Source: Candidatus Anoxychlamydiales bacterium (GTDB taxonomy: Bacteria > Chlamydiota > Chlamydiia > Chlamydiales > SM23-39). From it: a DNA stretch of 35,831 nt. The notes beneath the pieces are model-generated. The model was not told the DNA's origin and searched no databases. It was given only the letters and a program-made list of their open reading frames with translations. The translations under genes were made by a program, and so were the position numbers. This document shows positions 24,326 to 32,420 of this stretch, piece by piece (the stretch's first letter is position 1; every line of letters begins with the position of its first letter). The stretch lies in assembly GCA_011064865.1 (NCBI GenBank), contig JAAKFX010000002.1, positions 1 through 35,831 of the forward strand, written 5' to 3'.

Positions 24326-25500
24326 GAAAAGCTTTTTCATTTTTAATATTAATGTGCTTAACAAGTATATCTATTTTTGCAGTAGAGACAATCTCTACTC
24401 AAGCAAATAGACCTGAAAACATTCAGGTGCTACTCGCCAAAAATGTTGACGAAGCACTTTTAGAAGCAAAAGGATCATATGTTGTCTTTGATCCTAAAGA
24501 TGGATCTAGAATAACATCTTCTTTAACAGGCAAACGTTTTATGGTAAAAGCAGTTGCATCTGGTATAAAGTGGGGTGAGACATATCCTGGAAATCACCAG
24601 ATTTATATCGTACCAAAAGCTAAAAACTCTTCACTTTTAGTGAATGGCATTGAATACGATGGAGCAATTGCTATTTTTAAAATTAAAAACAAAATCAACA
24701 TTGTAAGTGATGTAGATATTGAAGATTATTTAAAATCGTCATTAACTCCACAATTTCCATATCCAATGGAGAGTGAAGTAATGGCTGCAATTACAATAGC
24801 AGCTAGAACAACAGCATATTCTCATGTTAAAAGAAACAAAGATGCTTTTTGGCATGTCTCAGCACAAGATATTGGCTATCATGGTAGAGCTATTATTCAA
24901 CCAGATTCTCATGTAACAAATGCAGTTGATAGAACTCGTCATTTAATTTTAGTTTTATCTAAAAGTGGAGAAAACAGACCATTTGCAGCTACATGGACAG
25001 AAAATAGTGCAGGACAAACAGCAGCCTTTCACACAATCTTCAGAAAAGATTGGTGGGCACCTAAAGTTGGGGTTGAAGCGCCACATGCAGCATTGAATAG
25101 AGAAGAGTCTAAATGGACATATAAAATAAATAGAAAAGAGCTAGCTTCTCTTCTACATCTTAGCACAATTAGCTCTGTTGAACTTTATACTGATACTACT
25201 TCTAAAAAAGCCTACGCTTTAAAGATAAAAACTCCAACTGATACAAAAGATATGGATTTTGAAACATTTCAAAGAATCGTTGGAAAAGAAAACATTTTAA
25301 GTAATGATATCAAAGCAATTTTAAGTAATAACGATGTTATTTTTACAGGCTTTGGAAAAGGACTTGGAGTTGGACTTTGCATCTTATCTGCAAATCAAAT
25401 GGCTCACAATGGAGACAATGCGGCTAAGATATTAGCGAAATTTTTCCCTGATACTTTTTTGTTAAATCTCAGTACTAGATTGGATACAAAAGTTAAATAA
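24322..25500 (+). CDS. SpoIID-domain protein (amidase enhancer/peptidoglycan-binding)
   Basis: This 392-residue protein has a signal peptide (about 1-20) and a SpoIID/LytB domain (about 110-360). It includes DVDIEDYLKSSLTPQFPYPM and SEVMAAITIAARTTAYSH, equivalent to the EM...W..EALKAQAVAARTY core, and GKGLGVGLCILSANQMAHNG near the end, the G.G.GVGLSQYGA.GMA counterpart. SpoIID proteins bind or cleave denuded glycan strands. Chlamydial homologs are reported to associate with the division septum, where these bacteria make a transient peptidoglycan ring. The start overlaps ruvB. The Gln-Met replacement in the usual SQ.GA.GMA block is a modest deviation. Confidence 0.88.
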   Translation: MRKAFSFLILMCLTSISIFAVETISTQANRPENIQVLLAKNVDEALLEAKGSYVVFDPKDGSRITSSLTGKRFMVKAVASGIKWGETYPGNHQIYIVPKAKNSSLLVNGIEYDGAIAIFKIKNKINIVSDVDIEDYLKSSLTPQFPYPMESEVMAAITIAARTTAYSHVKRNKDAFWHVSAQDIGYHGRAIIQPDSHVTNAVDRTRHLILVLSKSGENRPFAATWTENSAGQTAAFHTIFRKDWWAPKVGVEAPHAALNREESKWTYKINRKELASLLHLSTISSVELYTDTTSKKAYALKIKTPTDTKDMDFETFQRIVGKENILSNDIKAILSNNDVIFTGFGKGLGVGLCILSANQMAHNGDNAAKILAKFFPDTFLLNLSTRLDTKVK

Positions 25501-25515
25501 TTTAAGTTGTAGCAA

Positions 25516-25543
25516 TTGCTAAAATTTGCTATATTTGTACTAA
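25516..25543 (+). promoter_or_regulatory. Putative promoter of the SRP RNA
   Basis: TTGCTA (25516-25521), a 16-nt spacer and TACTAA (25538-25543) end just before the 5' end of the SRP RNA stem at 25547-25550. This is the right distance for transcription start. Confidence 0.5.
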
Positions 25544-25546
25544 TTT

Positions 25547-25653
25547 TTACCGGGGACCTTGAGGAATAGAGCTCTTCGAACCAGGTCAGGACCGGAAGGT
25601 AGCAGCCTTAAGAATAAAGGTTTATGCCTCGAGATCATCTCCGGTAATTTTTT
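25547..25653 (+). ncRNA. ffs: Signal recognition particle RNA (4.5S type)
   Basis: The conserved SRP Alu-less core is clear: GGTCAGGACC-GGAA-GGTAGCAGCC (about 25574-25597) has the GGAA tetraloop and the asymmetric/symmetric loops that bind the Ffh M domain. The ends close into one long hairpin: TTACCGGGGA (25547-25556) pairs with TCTCCGGTAA (25638-25647), and TTGAGG pairs with CCTCGA inside it. Six T follow (25648-25653), acting as a terminator. Length about 100 nt matches bacterial 4.5S RNA. The last 32 or so nucleotides run antisense through the C-terminal codons of mazG, so the RNA fixes those codons. Confidence 0.92.
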
Positions 25654-26257
25654 CACTCTCAAGTAAATTTTTTAATTTATCTTTTAAAATTTTATCTATA
25701 TCTATATCGCTCATTTGAGCATGTATAATAAGATTCACAAGCTGATCTTGAATTTCTTTTTCATTCAGCTTTATCTTTGGTTTTTCAATTAAATTTTTAT
25801 TTTTCAATATTCTAATTATTTTTTGCATCTTTGAAAATATTGGCATACTTTTAGGGAAAGAATGGACTAGATCTTTACTACTTTTGTCTGCTTTTTCCTC
25901 TTTTTTAATTTTCTCCCAATTTTTAACAATATCGTCAACGCTCTCTACTTTAACATCTGCAAAAACATGAGGATGACGCCGAATGAGCTTATCAGAAATA
26001 TTTTGAATAACCCCGTCCATATTAAACTTATTTTTAGTCTCAGCTAATTTTGTTAGAAAAATCACAAGATATAGCACATCACCCAGCTCTTCTAAAATAT
26101 TTATATCATCTTTTAGATCTATAGCATCTACAAGCTCATAGACCTCCTCTATAAAGTATTTTTTTAAACTCTCAAAACTCTGTTTTTTATCCCACTCACA
26201 CCCCTTTGGGCCGAGTAAAATATCTGCTATATTTAATAAAGAATTGAATTTATTCAT
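25622..26257 (-). CDS. mazG: Nucleoside triphosphate pyrophosphohydrolase MazG
   Basis: This 211-residue protein has one all-alpha MazG domain. Motifs are CEWDKKQSFESL (20-31), EEVYEL (37-42), EELGDVL (56-62, metal-binding Glu/Asp) and the characteristic RRHPHVFADVKVESVDDIVKNWEKIKKEEK region. It hydrolyses (d)NTPs to monophosphates and pyrophosphate in house-cleaning of the nucleotide pool. It is shorter than the two-domain E. coli enzyme (about 263), with the second domain reduced. The last ten codons (GDDLEA-stop end) overlap the SRP RNA gene on the other strand. The start ATG lacks a strong ribosome binding site. Confidence 0.92.
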   Translation of the reverse strand: MNKFNSLLNIADILLGPKGCEWDKKQSFESLKKYFIEEVYELVDAIDLKDDINILEELGDVLYLVIFLTKLAETKNKFNMDGVIQNISDKLIRRHPHVFADVKVESVDDIVKNWEKIKKEEKADKSSKDLVHSFPKSMPIFSKMQKIIRILKNKNLIEKPKIKLNEKEIQDQLVNLIIHAQMSDIDIDKILKDKLKNLLESEKITGDDLEA

Positions 26258-26335
26258 AAATATTTATTGATTTTATTAAAAAAAATTATAAAATTGTTTC
26301 CAATAAATTTCAAGAGGTTTGAACTTAATGAAATT

Positions 26336-26357
26336 ACACTTAACAAATAATAAGTGT
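26336..26357. promoter_or_regulatory. Inverted repeat overlapping the -35 region, candidate operator
   Basis: ACACTTA (26336-26342) and TAAGTGT (26351-26357) are perfect inverted repeats separated by 8 nt. They enclose the -35 hexamer of the promoter of the 1173-aa gene. The position suits a repressor site; no regulator is identified. Confidence 0.5.
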
Positions 26358-26368
26358 TATGCTATAAT
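26340..26368 (+). promoter_or_regulatory. Strong promoter of the 1173-aa protein gene
   Basis: TTAACA (26340-26345), 17 nt, and TATAAT (26363-26368) with TG one base upstream (extended -10, TGCTATAAT). This is a near-consensus sigma66-type promoter, with a 5' leader of about 50 nt. Confidence 0.7.
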
Positions 26369-26425
26369 ATTATTTATTATAGATATATTTAATATAAACA
26401 ATTTGAAAGTTAATTCGGAGTAATT

Positions 26426-29400
26426 ATGGGAAATCCAATCTCACGCATTAGACCAAATCATGTAGATCCAGCTTTAGGAAAAGCTGGAAATATGTTATCA
26501 GAAACAAATAATCTTGCAATTCAAAAAGATTGTAGAAAAGAGACTGATGATCTAGTTCAATTTTGTGCTCAGAAATTAACTTTATTTGCTACAGTTTATT
26601 TAACTGAAAGGACTTGTAATGGAAAAATTGAGAAAGAGGAAACAAAAGAAGAGGAAACAAAACGCTTTAGATCGTATTTTCAAATTGTTCAAGAGCTAGT
26701 GCCTCCATCTTCTGACAGAGACCAAAAAAAATTTAAAGATCCTGGTTTGAATAAGATTAGATCTGTGATGCTAAAACATTTTCCTCATATATCTTTGTTC
26801 AGAACAATATTTTGGTATTATTTATTCATAAAATGGGTTCCAAAACGATATATAAATAGTAGTATAAACAAAACGCTTTCAACAATAAGAACTGAGTTAG
26901 ATGATGGCAAAAAATTACCTGAGTTTGGTGTAACGATATTTACAATCCTTAATTCTCACTTAGAAAATGTCAATAGAGTAGTTCATCTGTTTGCTCATGA
27001 TAAAAATACAGTAAAAAACAAAGAAAACTACGCCTCTGATGGTTTAAAATCTGCAGATATTTTATCTACACCTACTTTAAAAATTAAAAATGAGAAAGAG
27101 TTATTTGATAAACTTGCTGAAACATTATCAAATGATGCATTAATTCCCAAAATAAAATTTTTAAGCAAAACTATTAAGAAAATTCAAATATTAAAATTTA
27201 AAATTTTAAAAAATATTCCAAGCATTATTTTATTGCCAATAAAAGCTGTTACAATTTCTCTTTTTGCTATCCCATATTTCATTGCAAAAAAAATAGAAGA
27301 TATTCCTAATAATCTTATTATAAAAAGATTTCATAAAAAATTAATTGAAAACCTTACACCTGGAATTATACACTCATCCTTAGATGCAATAAAATCATCA
27401 AATTTTCTATATGCAATTAATACTTTTTTATGTGAAGTTATTCAAGATTTTTCAGATGAATTAAAAATGTCTCCAGAAACTAGACCAATAGAGCTTCGTA
27501 AAAATGTGATCTCAGATGAATTAGCTAAAAAAATCAAAAATTTTGCGAATGAATTGTATGATCTTCTTTTATATGCTCCATATCAAAAGCAAGAGGAATT
27601 AAAATCTAAAAAACAAAATGGGTTTGCACTCAATGAATATGGAATTAATCCCCATCCTTTAGTGCAAGCGGTTTCATTAGCTATTAGAAAATTCGCACCA
27701 ACTTTTATTGACTCAAAGATAAAAGAACAGGTTGTTGATAATGCTCTATATCCTGCTATAAAAGATGGTTTTAACTTTCTATTTTCAAAACCAGAAAAAT
27801 TTGAAGAATATCTTTCAATGCTAATAAAGCTGTTAAATAACATTTACAATGAAAACCCGGATTCATCAACCCACGAAGGACAAAACTTGATCACAACGCA
27901 AAATGCGAAGAACAAAGAAAGAGAAGAAAACTTAGATACTCTTTTAGAAACTTTAATAACAAGAGCATTTGATCCACAAGAAATTCTAAATGATCTTAAA
28001 TTTTCTTATAGAAAAATACACAAATTAATACAAGATACTTTTCCTATCCTAGAACAAGACGCAAATAATCTAATAAAAACAACTGAAACTTTAAGACCAA
28101 ACTCAATTCAAGCCAAAGAAATGGAAGAAATTTTAGATAGAGAAATAACTGCTTTAGAAAGGTTCTTTGACTCATTTGAAGATATTTTACCACTAGAAAA
28201 AACAATAGAAAGAAGCCTGACTGATTTTGGAAAGACTAAAAAAAACCTACAAAATATTACCCTTCAAATGAATTCATTTTTTGAATATTTCTTTAAATTC
28301 ATTGAGCCTCTTCTACCGAAAAATGAATCAACAAAAGAGATCATAGCTTCTTTAAATAAAATACAACAGCGAGTAAAAGAAAATACGAAGCAAATAAATT
28401 CTGAGTTTGAAGATTTGTTTAAATCAATTTCAACTTCTTTGCCGGAAGATGATGTAGCAAAAGATTACAAGCTTCCTACTAATATGAAACTCAAACTAAG
28501 AAACCACACTGATAAAATTAAATCTTATTTTGAAGAGATAAAACTTTTAAAGCATATAAATGAAACGCTTCAATCTTTAAATAAAGTGTTAAATGATTCT
28601 TCAATTACTTTTCATTCAAAAATTGATCTAATTATTGAGCATTTGAATCAATTGCAAAAAAATAAAAATGTAGAGTTTTGTGATGATATTATAAGTAAGT
28701 ATAATAATTTATTAATAAATCTAAATAATATCAAATCACATTCATCAAATATTGATATGTTAAAACCTATCTTATCTAATACATTTTTCAAAGATGGATT
28801 ATTTCAGAAGCTAAAAAAAGCACAAGGAGAATATTTAAAAAAACAATCTGATGAAAAAGAAAGAAAAGTTATGTCTCTTAAAAATGAAATCCTTAAGATT
28901 ATTAATAATTTTAAGGGAATATCAACACTAGACATCCATGATATGGAAATTGCAATTAGAAATATTTATAATTCTTCCGATGCAGCAACTCTTTTAAAAG
29001 AATATACAAATTCCGAGGCCAAACTAAGAGAGAAATTAGACAAGTATACAAACCAATTATCTGAAGAGAACGATAAATATAATAGAAATCTAACGAACTA
29101 TCAGGATCTAACTCAACACCAGTTAAATGATCTTATACCACAAAAAATATATGATAAACAAAAACAAATACAAAATCTTTCTGCTTTATTACCAGATATG
29201 TTAAAAAATTATAAAACAACTTTAGAAAATCTAGAAAATTTCAAATATCCATCAATGATTGAAGATCCCTTACTTGAATGGCAACACATAATGGAACAAA
29301 TAATAGACATAATCCTTAATAACGGAAAAAAGAATGTAGACGATATGAAAGAGTGGGGTTTAAACGCAGGGAAAACATTAGCAAAAAATCTTTTGCATAA

Positions 29401-29947
29401 AGCACTGAATAATAAATACGTTAATTCATTGAAAACCGGATTAATAGCTAGCGGAACTCTTGTTACAATTTATTCTGCAGTGACAAATAAGACTGTTTTA
29501 GCAATAGCATCTATTGGAGTAACTGTATTTGGTGCATTTGGTTTTGATAAAACTATTTCTGCTGGAGTAACTGTATTTGGTGCATTTGGTTTTGATAAAA
29601 CTATTTCTGCTATTGAAAGAAAAATTAGCTCAACATTATCACAATCAAAGCCTATAGCTCCTATAATGAATATGGCGACTGATAATACATTTTTTGCAAA
29701 ATCGGCAGAAGAAGCTACTGACCAATCATCTTTAGAGGGACTTCAAGCGAAGATCAGTTCCACTATTCAAAAGCTAAAAACAGCTATTCCAGAGTATTCA
29801 CTTGATATAGCAAAAAAACTAACAAATAATGCATTTGGAAAAATTGATGAAAAAGGTGATGGTCCAGAAGGAATTATCAATACACAATCTTTCTATTCAG
29901 GTTTATTTAATGAAGCGATAAAAACGTTAATATCAAGTTTAACATAA
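26426..29947 (+). CDS. Large membrane/coiled-coil protein, candidate effector
   Basis: This 1173-residue protein matches no family I recognise. It has a polar N terminus, a hydrophobic helix at about 263-287 (SIILLPIKAVTISLFAIPYF), a long helical and coiled-coil-rich middle (about 320-960, very Lys/Glu/Asn-rich), and a second hydrophobic pair near 1009-1060. A 16-residue unit GVTVFGAFGFDKTISA is repeated exactly at 1031-1046 and 1047-1062. There is no signal peptide. Large coiled-coil proteins with hydrophobic hairpins are common among secreted chlamydial host-interaction proteins, which is the basis for my guess. CGGAG 6 nt upstream supports the start, a strong promoter lies upstream and a terminator downstream, so it is a single-gene unit. 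Confidence 0.65.
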   Translation: MGNPISRIRPNHVDPALGKAGNMLSETNNLAIQKDCRKETDDLVQFCAQKLTLFATVYLTERTCNGKIEKEETKEEETKRFRSYFQIVQELVPPSSDRDQKKFKDPGLNKIRSVMLKHFPHISLFRTIFWYYLFIKWVPKRYINSSINKTLSTIRTELDDGKKLPEFGVTIFTILNSHLENVNRVVHLFAHDKNTVKNKENYASDGLKSADILSTPTLKIKNEKELFDKLAETLSNDALIPKIKFLSKTIKKIQILKFKILKNIPSIILLPIKAVTISLFAIPYFIAKKIEDIPNNLIIKRFHKKLIENLTPGIIHSSLDAIKSSNFLYAINTFLCEVIQDFSDELKMSPETRPIELRKNVISDELAKKIKNFANELYDLLLYAPYQKQEELKSKKQNGFALNEYGINPHPLVQAVSLAIRKFAPTFIDSKIKEQVVDNALYPAIKDGFNFLFSKPEKFEEYLSMLIKLLNNIYNENPDSSTHEGQNLITTQNAKNKEREENLDTLLETLITRAFDPQEILNDLKFSYRKIHKLIQDTFPILEQDANNLIKTTETLRPNSIQAKEMEEILDREITALERFFDSFEDILPLEKTIERSLTDFGKTKKNLQNITLQMNSFFEYFFKFIEPLLPKNESTKEIIASLNKIQQRVKENTKQINSEFEDLFKSISTSLPEDDVAKDYKLPTNMKLKLRNHTDKIKSYFEEIKLLKHINETLQSLNKVLNDSSITFHSKIDLIIEHLNQLQKNKNVEFCDDIISKYNNLLINLNNIKSHSSNIDMLKPILSNTFFKDGLFQKLKKAQGEYLKKQSDEKERKVMSLKNEILKIINNFKGISTLDIHDMEIAIRNIYNSSDAATLLKEYTNSEAKLREKLDKYTNQLSEENDKYNRNLTNYQDLTQHQLNDLIPQKIYDKQKQIQNLSALLPDMLKNYKTTLENLENFKYPSMIEDPLLEWQHIMEQIIDIILNNGKKNVDDMKEWGLNAGKTLAKNLLHKALNNKYVNSLKTGLIASGTLVTIYSAVTNKTVLAIASIGVTVFGAFGFDKTISAGVTVFGAFGFDKTISAIERKISSTLSQSKPIAPIMNMATDNTFFAKSAEEATDQSSLEGLQAKISSTIQKLKTAIPEYSLDIAKKLTNNAFGKIDEKGDGPEGIINTQSFYSGLFNEAIKTLISSLT
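29516..29611 (+). repeat. Exact 48-bp tandem duplication inside the 1173-aa gene
   Basis: Two adjacent identical 48-bp units (29516-29563 and 29564-29611) each encode 16 residues in the C-terminal hydrophobic segment. The unit length is a multiple of three, so copy change keeps the frame. Perfect identity implies a recent slip or copy error. Confidence 0.95.
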
Positions 29948-29963
29948 TTATAGAGCACAAAAG

Positions 29964-29992
29964 GCGCCTCTAAAAAATAAAGGCGCTATTTT
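29964..29992 (+). terminator. Terminator of the 1173-aa gene
   Basis: GCGCCT (29964-29969) pairs with AGGCGC (29981-29986) around an 11-nt A-rich loop, followed by TATTTT. It lies 17 nt after the stop codon and just before the 3' end of the small lipoprotein gene on the other strand. Confidence 0.7.
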
Positions 29993-29995
29993 AAA

Positions 29996-30130
29996 TTACC
30001 ATCTTCTTTTTTCGTGTCTTTCTCTGTATCGATTATCTTTTTGATTATCTTTTTTCTTTTCTTGCTCATCACATGAGCTTAAAGCGAATATGACAACAGA
30101 TGTCATAACTAATAATAATAATTTTTTCAT
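29996..30130 (-). CDS. Small lipoprotein (44 aa)
   Basis: This 44-residue gene has a strong ribosome binding site (AAGGAGAAGG just before ATG). It encodes a signal peptide MKKLLLLVMTSVVIFALSSC with a good lipobox LSSC (Cys20), followed by a 24-residue, very charged tail (DEQEKKKDNQ...KRRW). Signal peptidase II cleavage would leave a lipid-anchored peptide of 25 residues. The architecture resembles small entericidin- or Lpp-like lipoproteins, but no family is recognised. It follows a 16-bp palindrome at 30147-30162 and lies downstream of the heptosyltransferase-free spacer. Function unknown. Confidence 0.75.
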   Translation of the reverse strand: MKKLLLLVMTSVVIFALSSCDEQEKKKDNQKDNRYRERHEKRRW

Positions 30131-30146
30131 TTCCTTCTCCTTGAAC

Positions 30147-30162
30147 ATGTTTTATAAAACAT
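30147..30162. promoter_or_regulatory. 16-bp perfect palindrome upstream of the small lipoprotein
   Basis: ATGTTTTATAAAACAT is a perfect 8+8 palindrome 17 nt before the lipoprotein start codon. It could be an operator or a 5' UTR hairpin. In A+T-rich DNA such palindromes can also arise by chance, so the call is tentative. Confidence 0.3.
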
Positions 30163-30221
30163 AAATAGAGAGTAAATAACTATCTCTATATATAATATAA
30201 CATGTAATAATAATTACATTT

Positions 30222-31301
30222 TTAAACAAGTATTTTATTATTTTTTTTATTCCACCAAGAAATAAAAGATGAAAAAATATCTTCAGATTTTAAATATCGA
30301 ATGCAAGCACCTGTTATACAAGATCGCAGAATAGGACACTGTTTTTTAAACTTATAATCATAAGGACATTTTCCTTGATAGGAAAAATGTCTATCCCCTA
30401 TTGGTTTAAAAACCTCGAATCTTGTAGGACCGAATACAGAAAAACTATAAGTTTCAATTGTACCACATAAATGAAGTGAAGATGAGTCCATAGCGATAAC
30501 AAGATCTACATCATTCATTAAATTTTGCCAAACCGGAAAAGATAATTTATCAATAACCCGACTTGATTCCAAAAACTCTAAATTCAATTTTTCAGCTACA
30601 AACTTTTCAAAATCATTTCCCCAAATAAGTAAAAACGAAGCATCTAATTTTTCTTGAACTAATTTTAAAAAAGATAGAAGCGTTTCATATGAGAGTTGTT
30701 TATTTGACCATTTAGCGCCAGCGCATACCATGATCTTAGTTTTTGTTTTAAGGTTTTTATGAGATAAGATATTTTTCAAAATAAGTTTTTGAATATTTGA
30801 TATTTTTAATCTACCCCCTTTAATTTCAACTTTTTTATCATCCGAAAAATATTTTTTTAAAACCTCTAAGTTTTGCAGTCTCATATTTATATTAGTATCA
30901 ACATCGATATGAACTTTTGTAGAAAGTAAATTAGGCCACTCTCTAACCGATTTTTTTCCAAAACCCACTTTATCATTAGCTTTAGCAAAAAGAGTCACTA
31001 AACCAGATTTACAATTACCTTGAAGATCAAAAACTACATCATATCTTTTTTGTCTTAAAAACTTTATAAAGCTAAAAAAAGATTTCCTTGTACGTTTTTT
31101 AAATATCTTCTTCTTCCAAGTTTTCATATCAAAACAGATAGCGTTATTAATTAAAGGATGGGAATTTACAAGTGGTAGATTTGCTTTTTCAACCACCCAA
31201 TCTATTTCAATATTTTTATATCTATCATGAAAATAATCTAAAATATTAAATGCTTGGATGATATCTCCAACAGATGATGTTTTAACGATGAGGATTTTCA
31301 A
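30222..31301 (-). CDS. waaC: LPS heptosyltransferase I (glycosyltransferase family 9)
   Basis: This 359-residue protein starts MKILIVKTSSVGDIIQAFNI with the family's conserved catalytic Asp (D13). It continues with YDVVFDLQGNCKSGLV, VGFGKKSVRE, CAGAKWSNKQLSYE and AMDSSSLHLCG, the order found in WaaC/RfaC. These enzymes add L-glycero-D-manno-heptose to Kdo in the LPS inner core. Chlamydiaceae LPS is a Kdo-only truncated form without heptose, so a heptosyltransferase points to a chlamydia with a longer core. The start codon is TTG with AAGG about 8 nt upstream. The C-terminal CPYDYKFKKQCPILRSC region is Cys-rich. Heptose as donor sugar is inferred from the family. Confidence 0.88.
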   Translation of the reverse strand: MKILIVKTSSVGDIIQAFNILDYFHDRYKNIEIDWVVEKANLPLVNSHPLINNAICFDMKTWKKKIFKKRTRKSFFSFIKFLRQKRYDVVFDLQGNCKSGLVTLFAKANDKVGFGKKSVREWPNLLSTKVHIDVDTNINMRLQNLEVLKKYFSDDKKVEIKGGRLKISNIQKLILKNILSHKNLKTKTKIMVCAGAKWSNKQLSYETLLSFLKLVQEKLDASFLLIWGNDFEKFVAEKLNLEFLESSRVIDKLSFPVWQNLMNDVDLVIAMDSSSLHLCGTIETYSFSVFGPTRFEVFKPIGDRHFSYQGKCPYDYKFKKQCPILRSCITGACIRYLKSEDIFSSFISWWNKKNNKILV

Positions 31302-31420
31302 TATTGAACCTTAAAATAAAAATTTAATTATTATTTAATATAATAACATTTTTTGTAGATTTGAAAAAATATAAAATGATGCTAAGCTTTCTCGATAAAA
31401 CTAAACAATAGAATTTTTAT

Positions 31421-31732
31421 ATGAGCATTTTGACTTTCAGTATTAATGGAGGACCTTCAAAACCATTAACTCGAGAGATATTAAATAGTAATATACAAGA
31501 GTCAATAGAAAAGCATAACAGATTAAAAGAATTTTCTTGGACAGTTTGCTCTGTTTTTGCAACGGTCACGTATCTAAACTCTAATTATATTTATGCTTTT
31601 ATGGCTATCTATACGTTTTATTATGGATATAAAAATTATTCAATCGTAAAAGATCTAGAGGCTTTACAAAAAGGAAAAGAAGTTTCAGCTAAAGTTCTTG
31701 GCTATTTGGACTTGCAACTAATACTAAGCTAA
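31421..31732 (+). CDS. Inc-like small two-helix membrane protein
   Basis: Function unknown. This 103-residue protein has a polar N terminus with a Ser/Pro segment (SINGGPSKP), two closely spaced hydrophobic helices (about 38-57 and 60-78) and a short charged tail (VKDLEALQKGKE). The bilobed hydrophobic profile is that of small Inc proteins. No good ribosome binding site precedes the ATG. It shares no clear sequence with the 3968-6093 family. It is the first of three consecutive small membrane-protein genes on the plus strand. Confidence 0.6.
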   Translation: MSILTFSINGGPSKPLTREILNSNIQESIEKHNRLKEFSWTVCSVFATVTYLNSNYIYAFMAIYTFYYGYKNYSIVKDLEALQKGKEVSAKVLGYLDLQLILS

Positions 31733-31841
31733 ATTTTAATAGTTTTTAAGAAGAACAAATAAAGTTTTAATTATCATTACATAAACATTATTTATATATT
31801 ACAAGCTTGACTCTATTTAACTAAATAATTTATTTTTACAT

Positions 31842-31870
31842 TTGACATAAAGAAGAAAATCCGTTATTAT
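31842..31870 (+). promoter_or_regulatory. Consensus-like promoter of the 31913 gene
   Basis: TTGACA (31842-31847), exactly 17 nt, TATTAT (31865-31870). This is the best -35 box in the window and starts about 35 nt of 5' leader before the ribosome binding site of the next gene. Confidence 0.75.
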
Positions 31871-31912
31871 CTATGTAAAAATTAAAAAAAATCAATATTA
31901 AGAAGAGGTTTT

Positions 31913-32383
31913 ATGTCTGTTACAACCCCAGATACAGCCCCAGCATCAGGAACTGATGCTTTTAATACAGTTCAAATAAAACAAAGAATAAAAGAAAAAA
32001 AAATAAATGAACATATTTTGGTAGCAATTTCCTTTGCTGCTTTTGCATATTTGAGTTATATACCTTCAAGAGCACCTGTTACCGTCGGTTCATTTTTAAC
32101 CAAATGGACACCCGCAATCTTATCTACTCTCGTTTTCATAGAGAAAGTAGATACAAAAAGCGCTGTTTTCATCGAGTGTATTAAAATATCTGTTTTGTTT
32201 TATTCAGTTTATGCTAATTATTATTATCTAGAACAAAGCGGGATAAAAACATTATCAGATTTCTGTTTTGTAATAGCTCTTAAGAACTTAAATAGTGCAG
32301 CTAATTATGAGCTGTCGTCTATGCACTCTCTAACAAAATATTTAAAAAAAGCAGCGAGCGAAAGATTCAATAGATTCTCCTAA
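31913..32383 (+). CDS. Inc-like multi-helix membrane protein
   Basis: Function unknown. This 156-residue protein has a Thr/Pro/Ala-rich N terminus (TTPDTAPASG), a basic segment, then hydrophobic stretches at about 36-54, 61-78 and 86-104, and a moderately hydrophobic one near 115-127, ending in an Arg/Lys/Ser tail. Chlamydial proteins with paired helices and polar ends are often inserted in the inclusion membrane. A good ribosome binding site (AAGAGG, 6 nt) and a near-consensus promoter support expression. The next gene starts 38 nt downstream, so the two are probably co-transcribed. Confidence 0.6.
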   Translation: MSVTTPDTAPASGTDAFNTVQIKQRIKEKKINEHILVAISFAAFAYLSYIPSRAPVTVGSFLTKWTPAILSTLVFIEKVDTKSAVFIECIKISVLFYSVYANYYYLEQSGIKTLSDFCFVIALKNLNSAANYELSSMHSLTKYLKKAASERFNRFS

Positions 32384-32420
32384 AGCTGAAAGAGCAGAGT
32401 AAGGAAATCAAAAAGATATT

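Noticed and set aside
27583..27843. Minus-strand frame of 86 codons inside the 1173-aa gene
   Set aside because: Lies wholly antisense to a longer frame with promoter, ribosome binding site and terminator.
30222..31301. Generic ADP-heptose:LPS transferase II (WaaF) or other GT9 member
   Set aside because: The N-terminal SSVGDIIQA and WVVE...PLV blocks fit WaaC better, although a different GT9 donor cannot be ruled out without a profile search.
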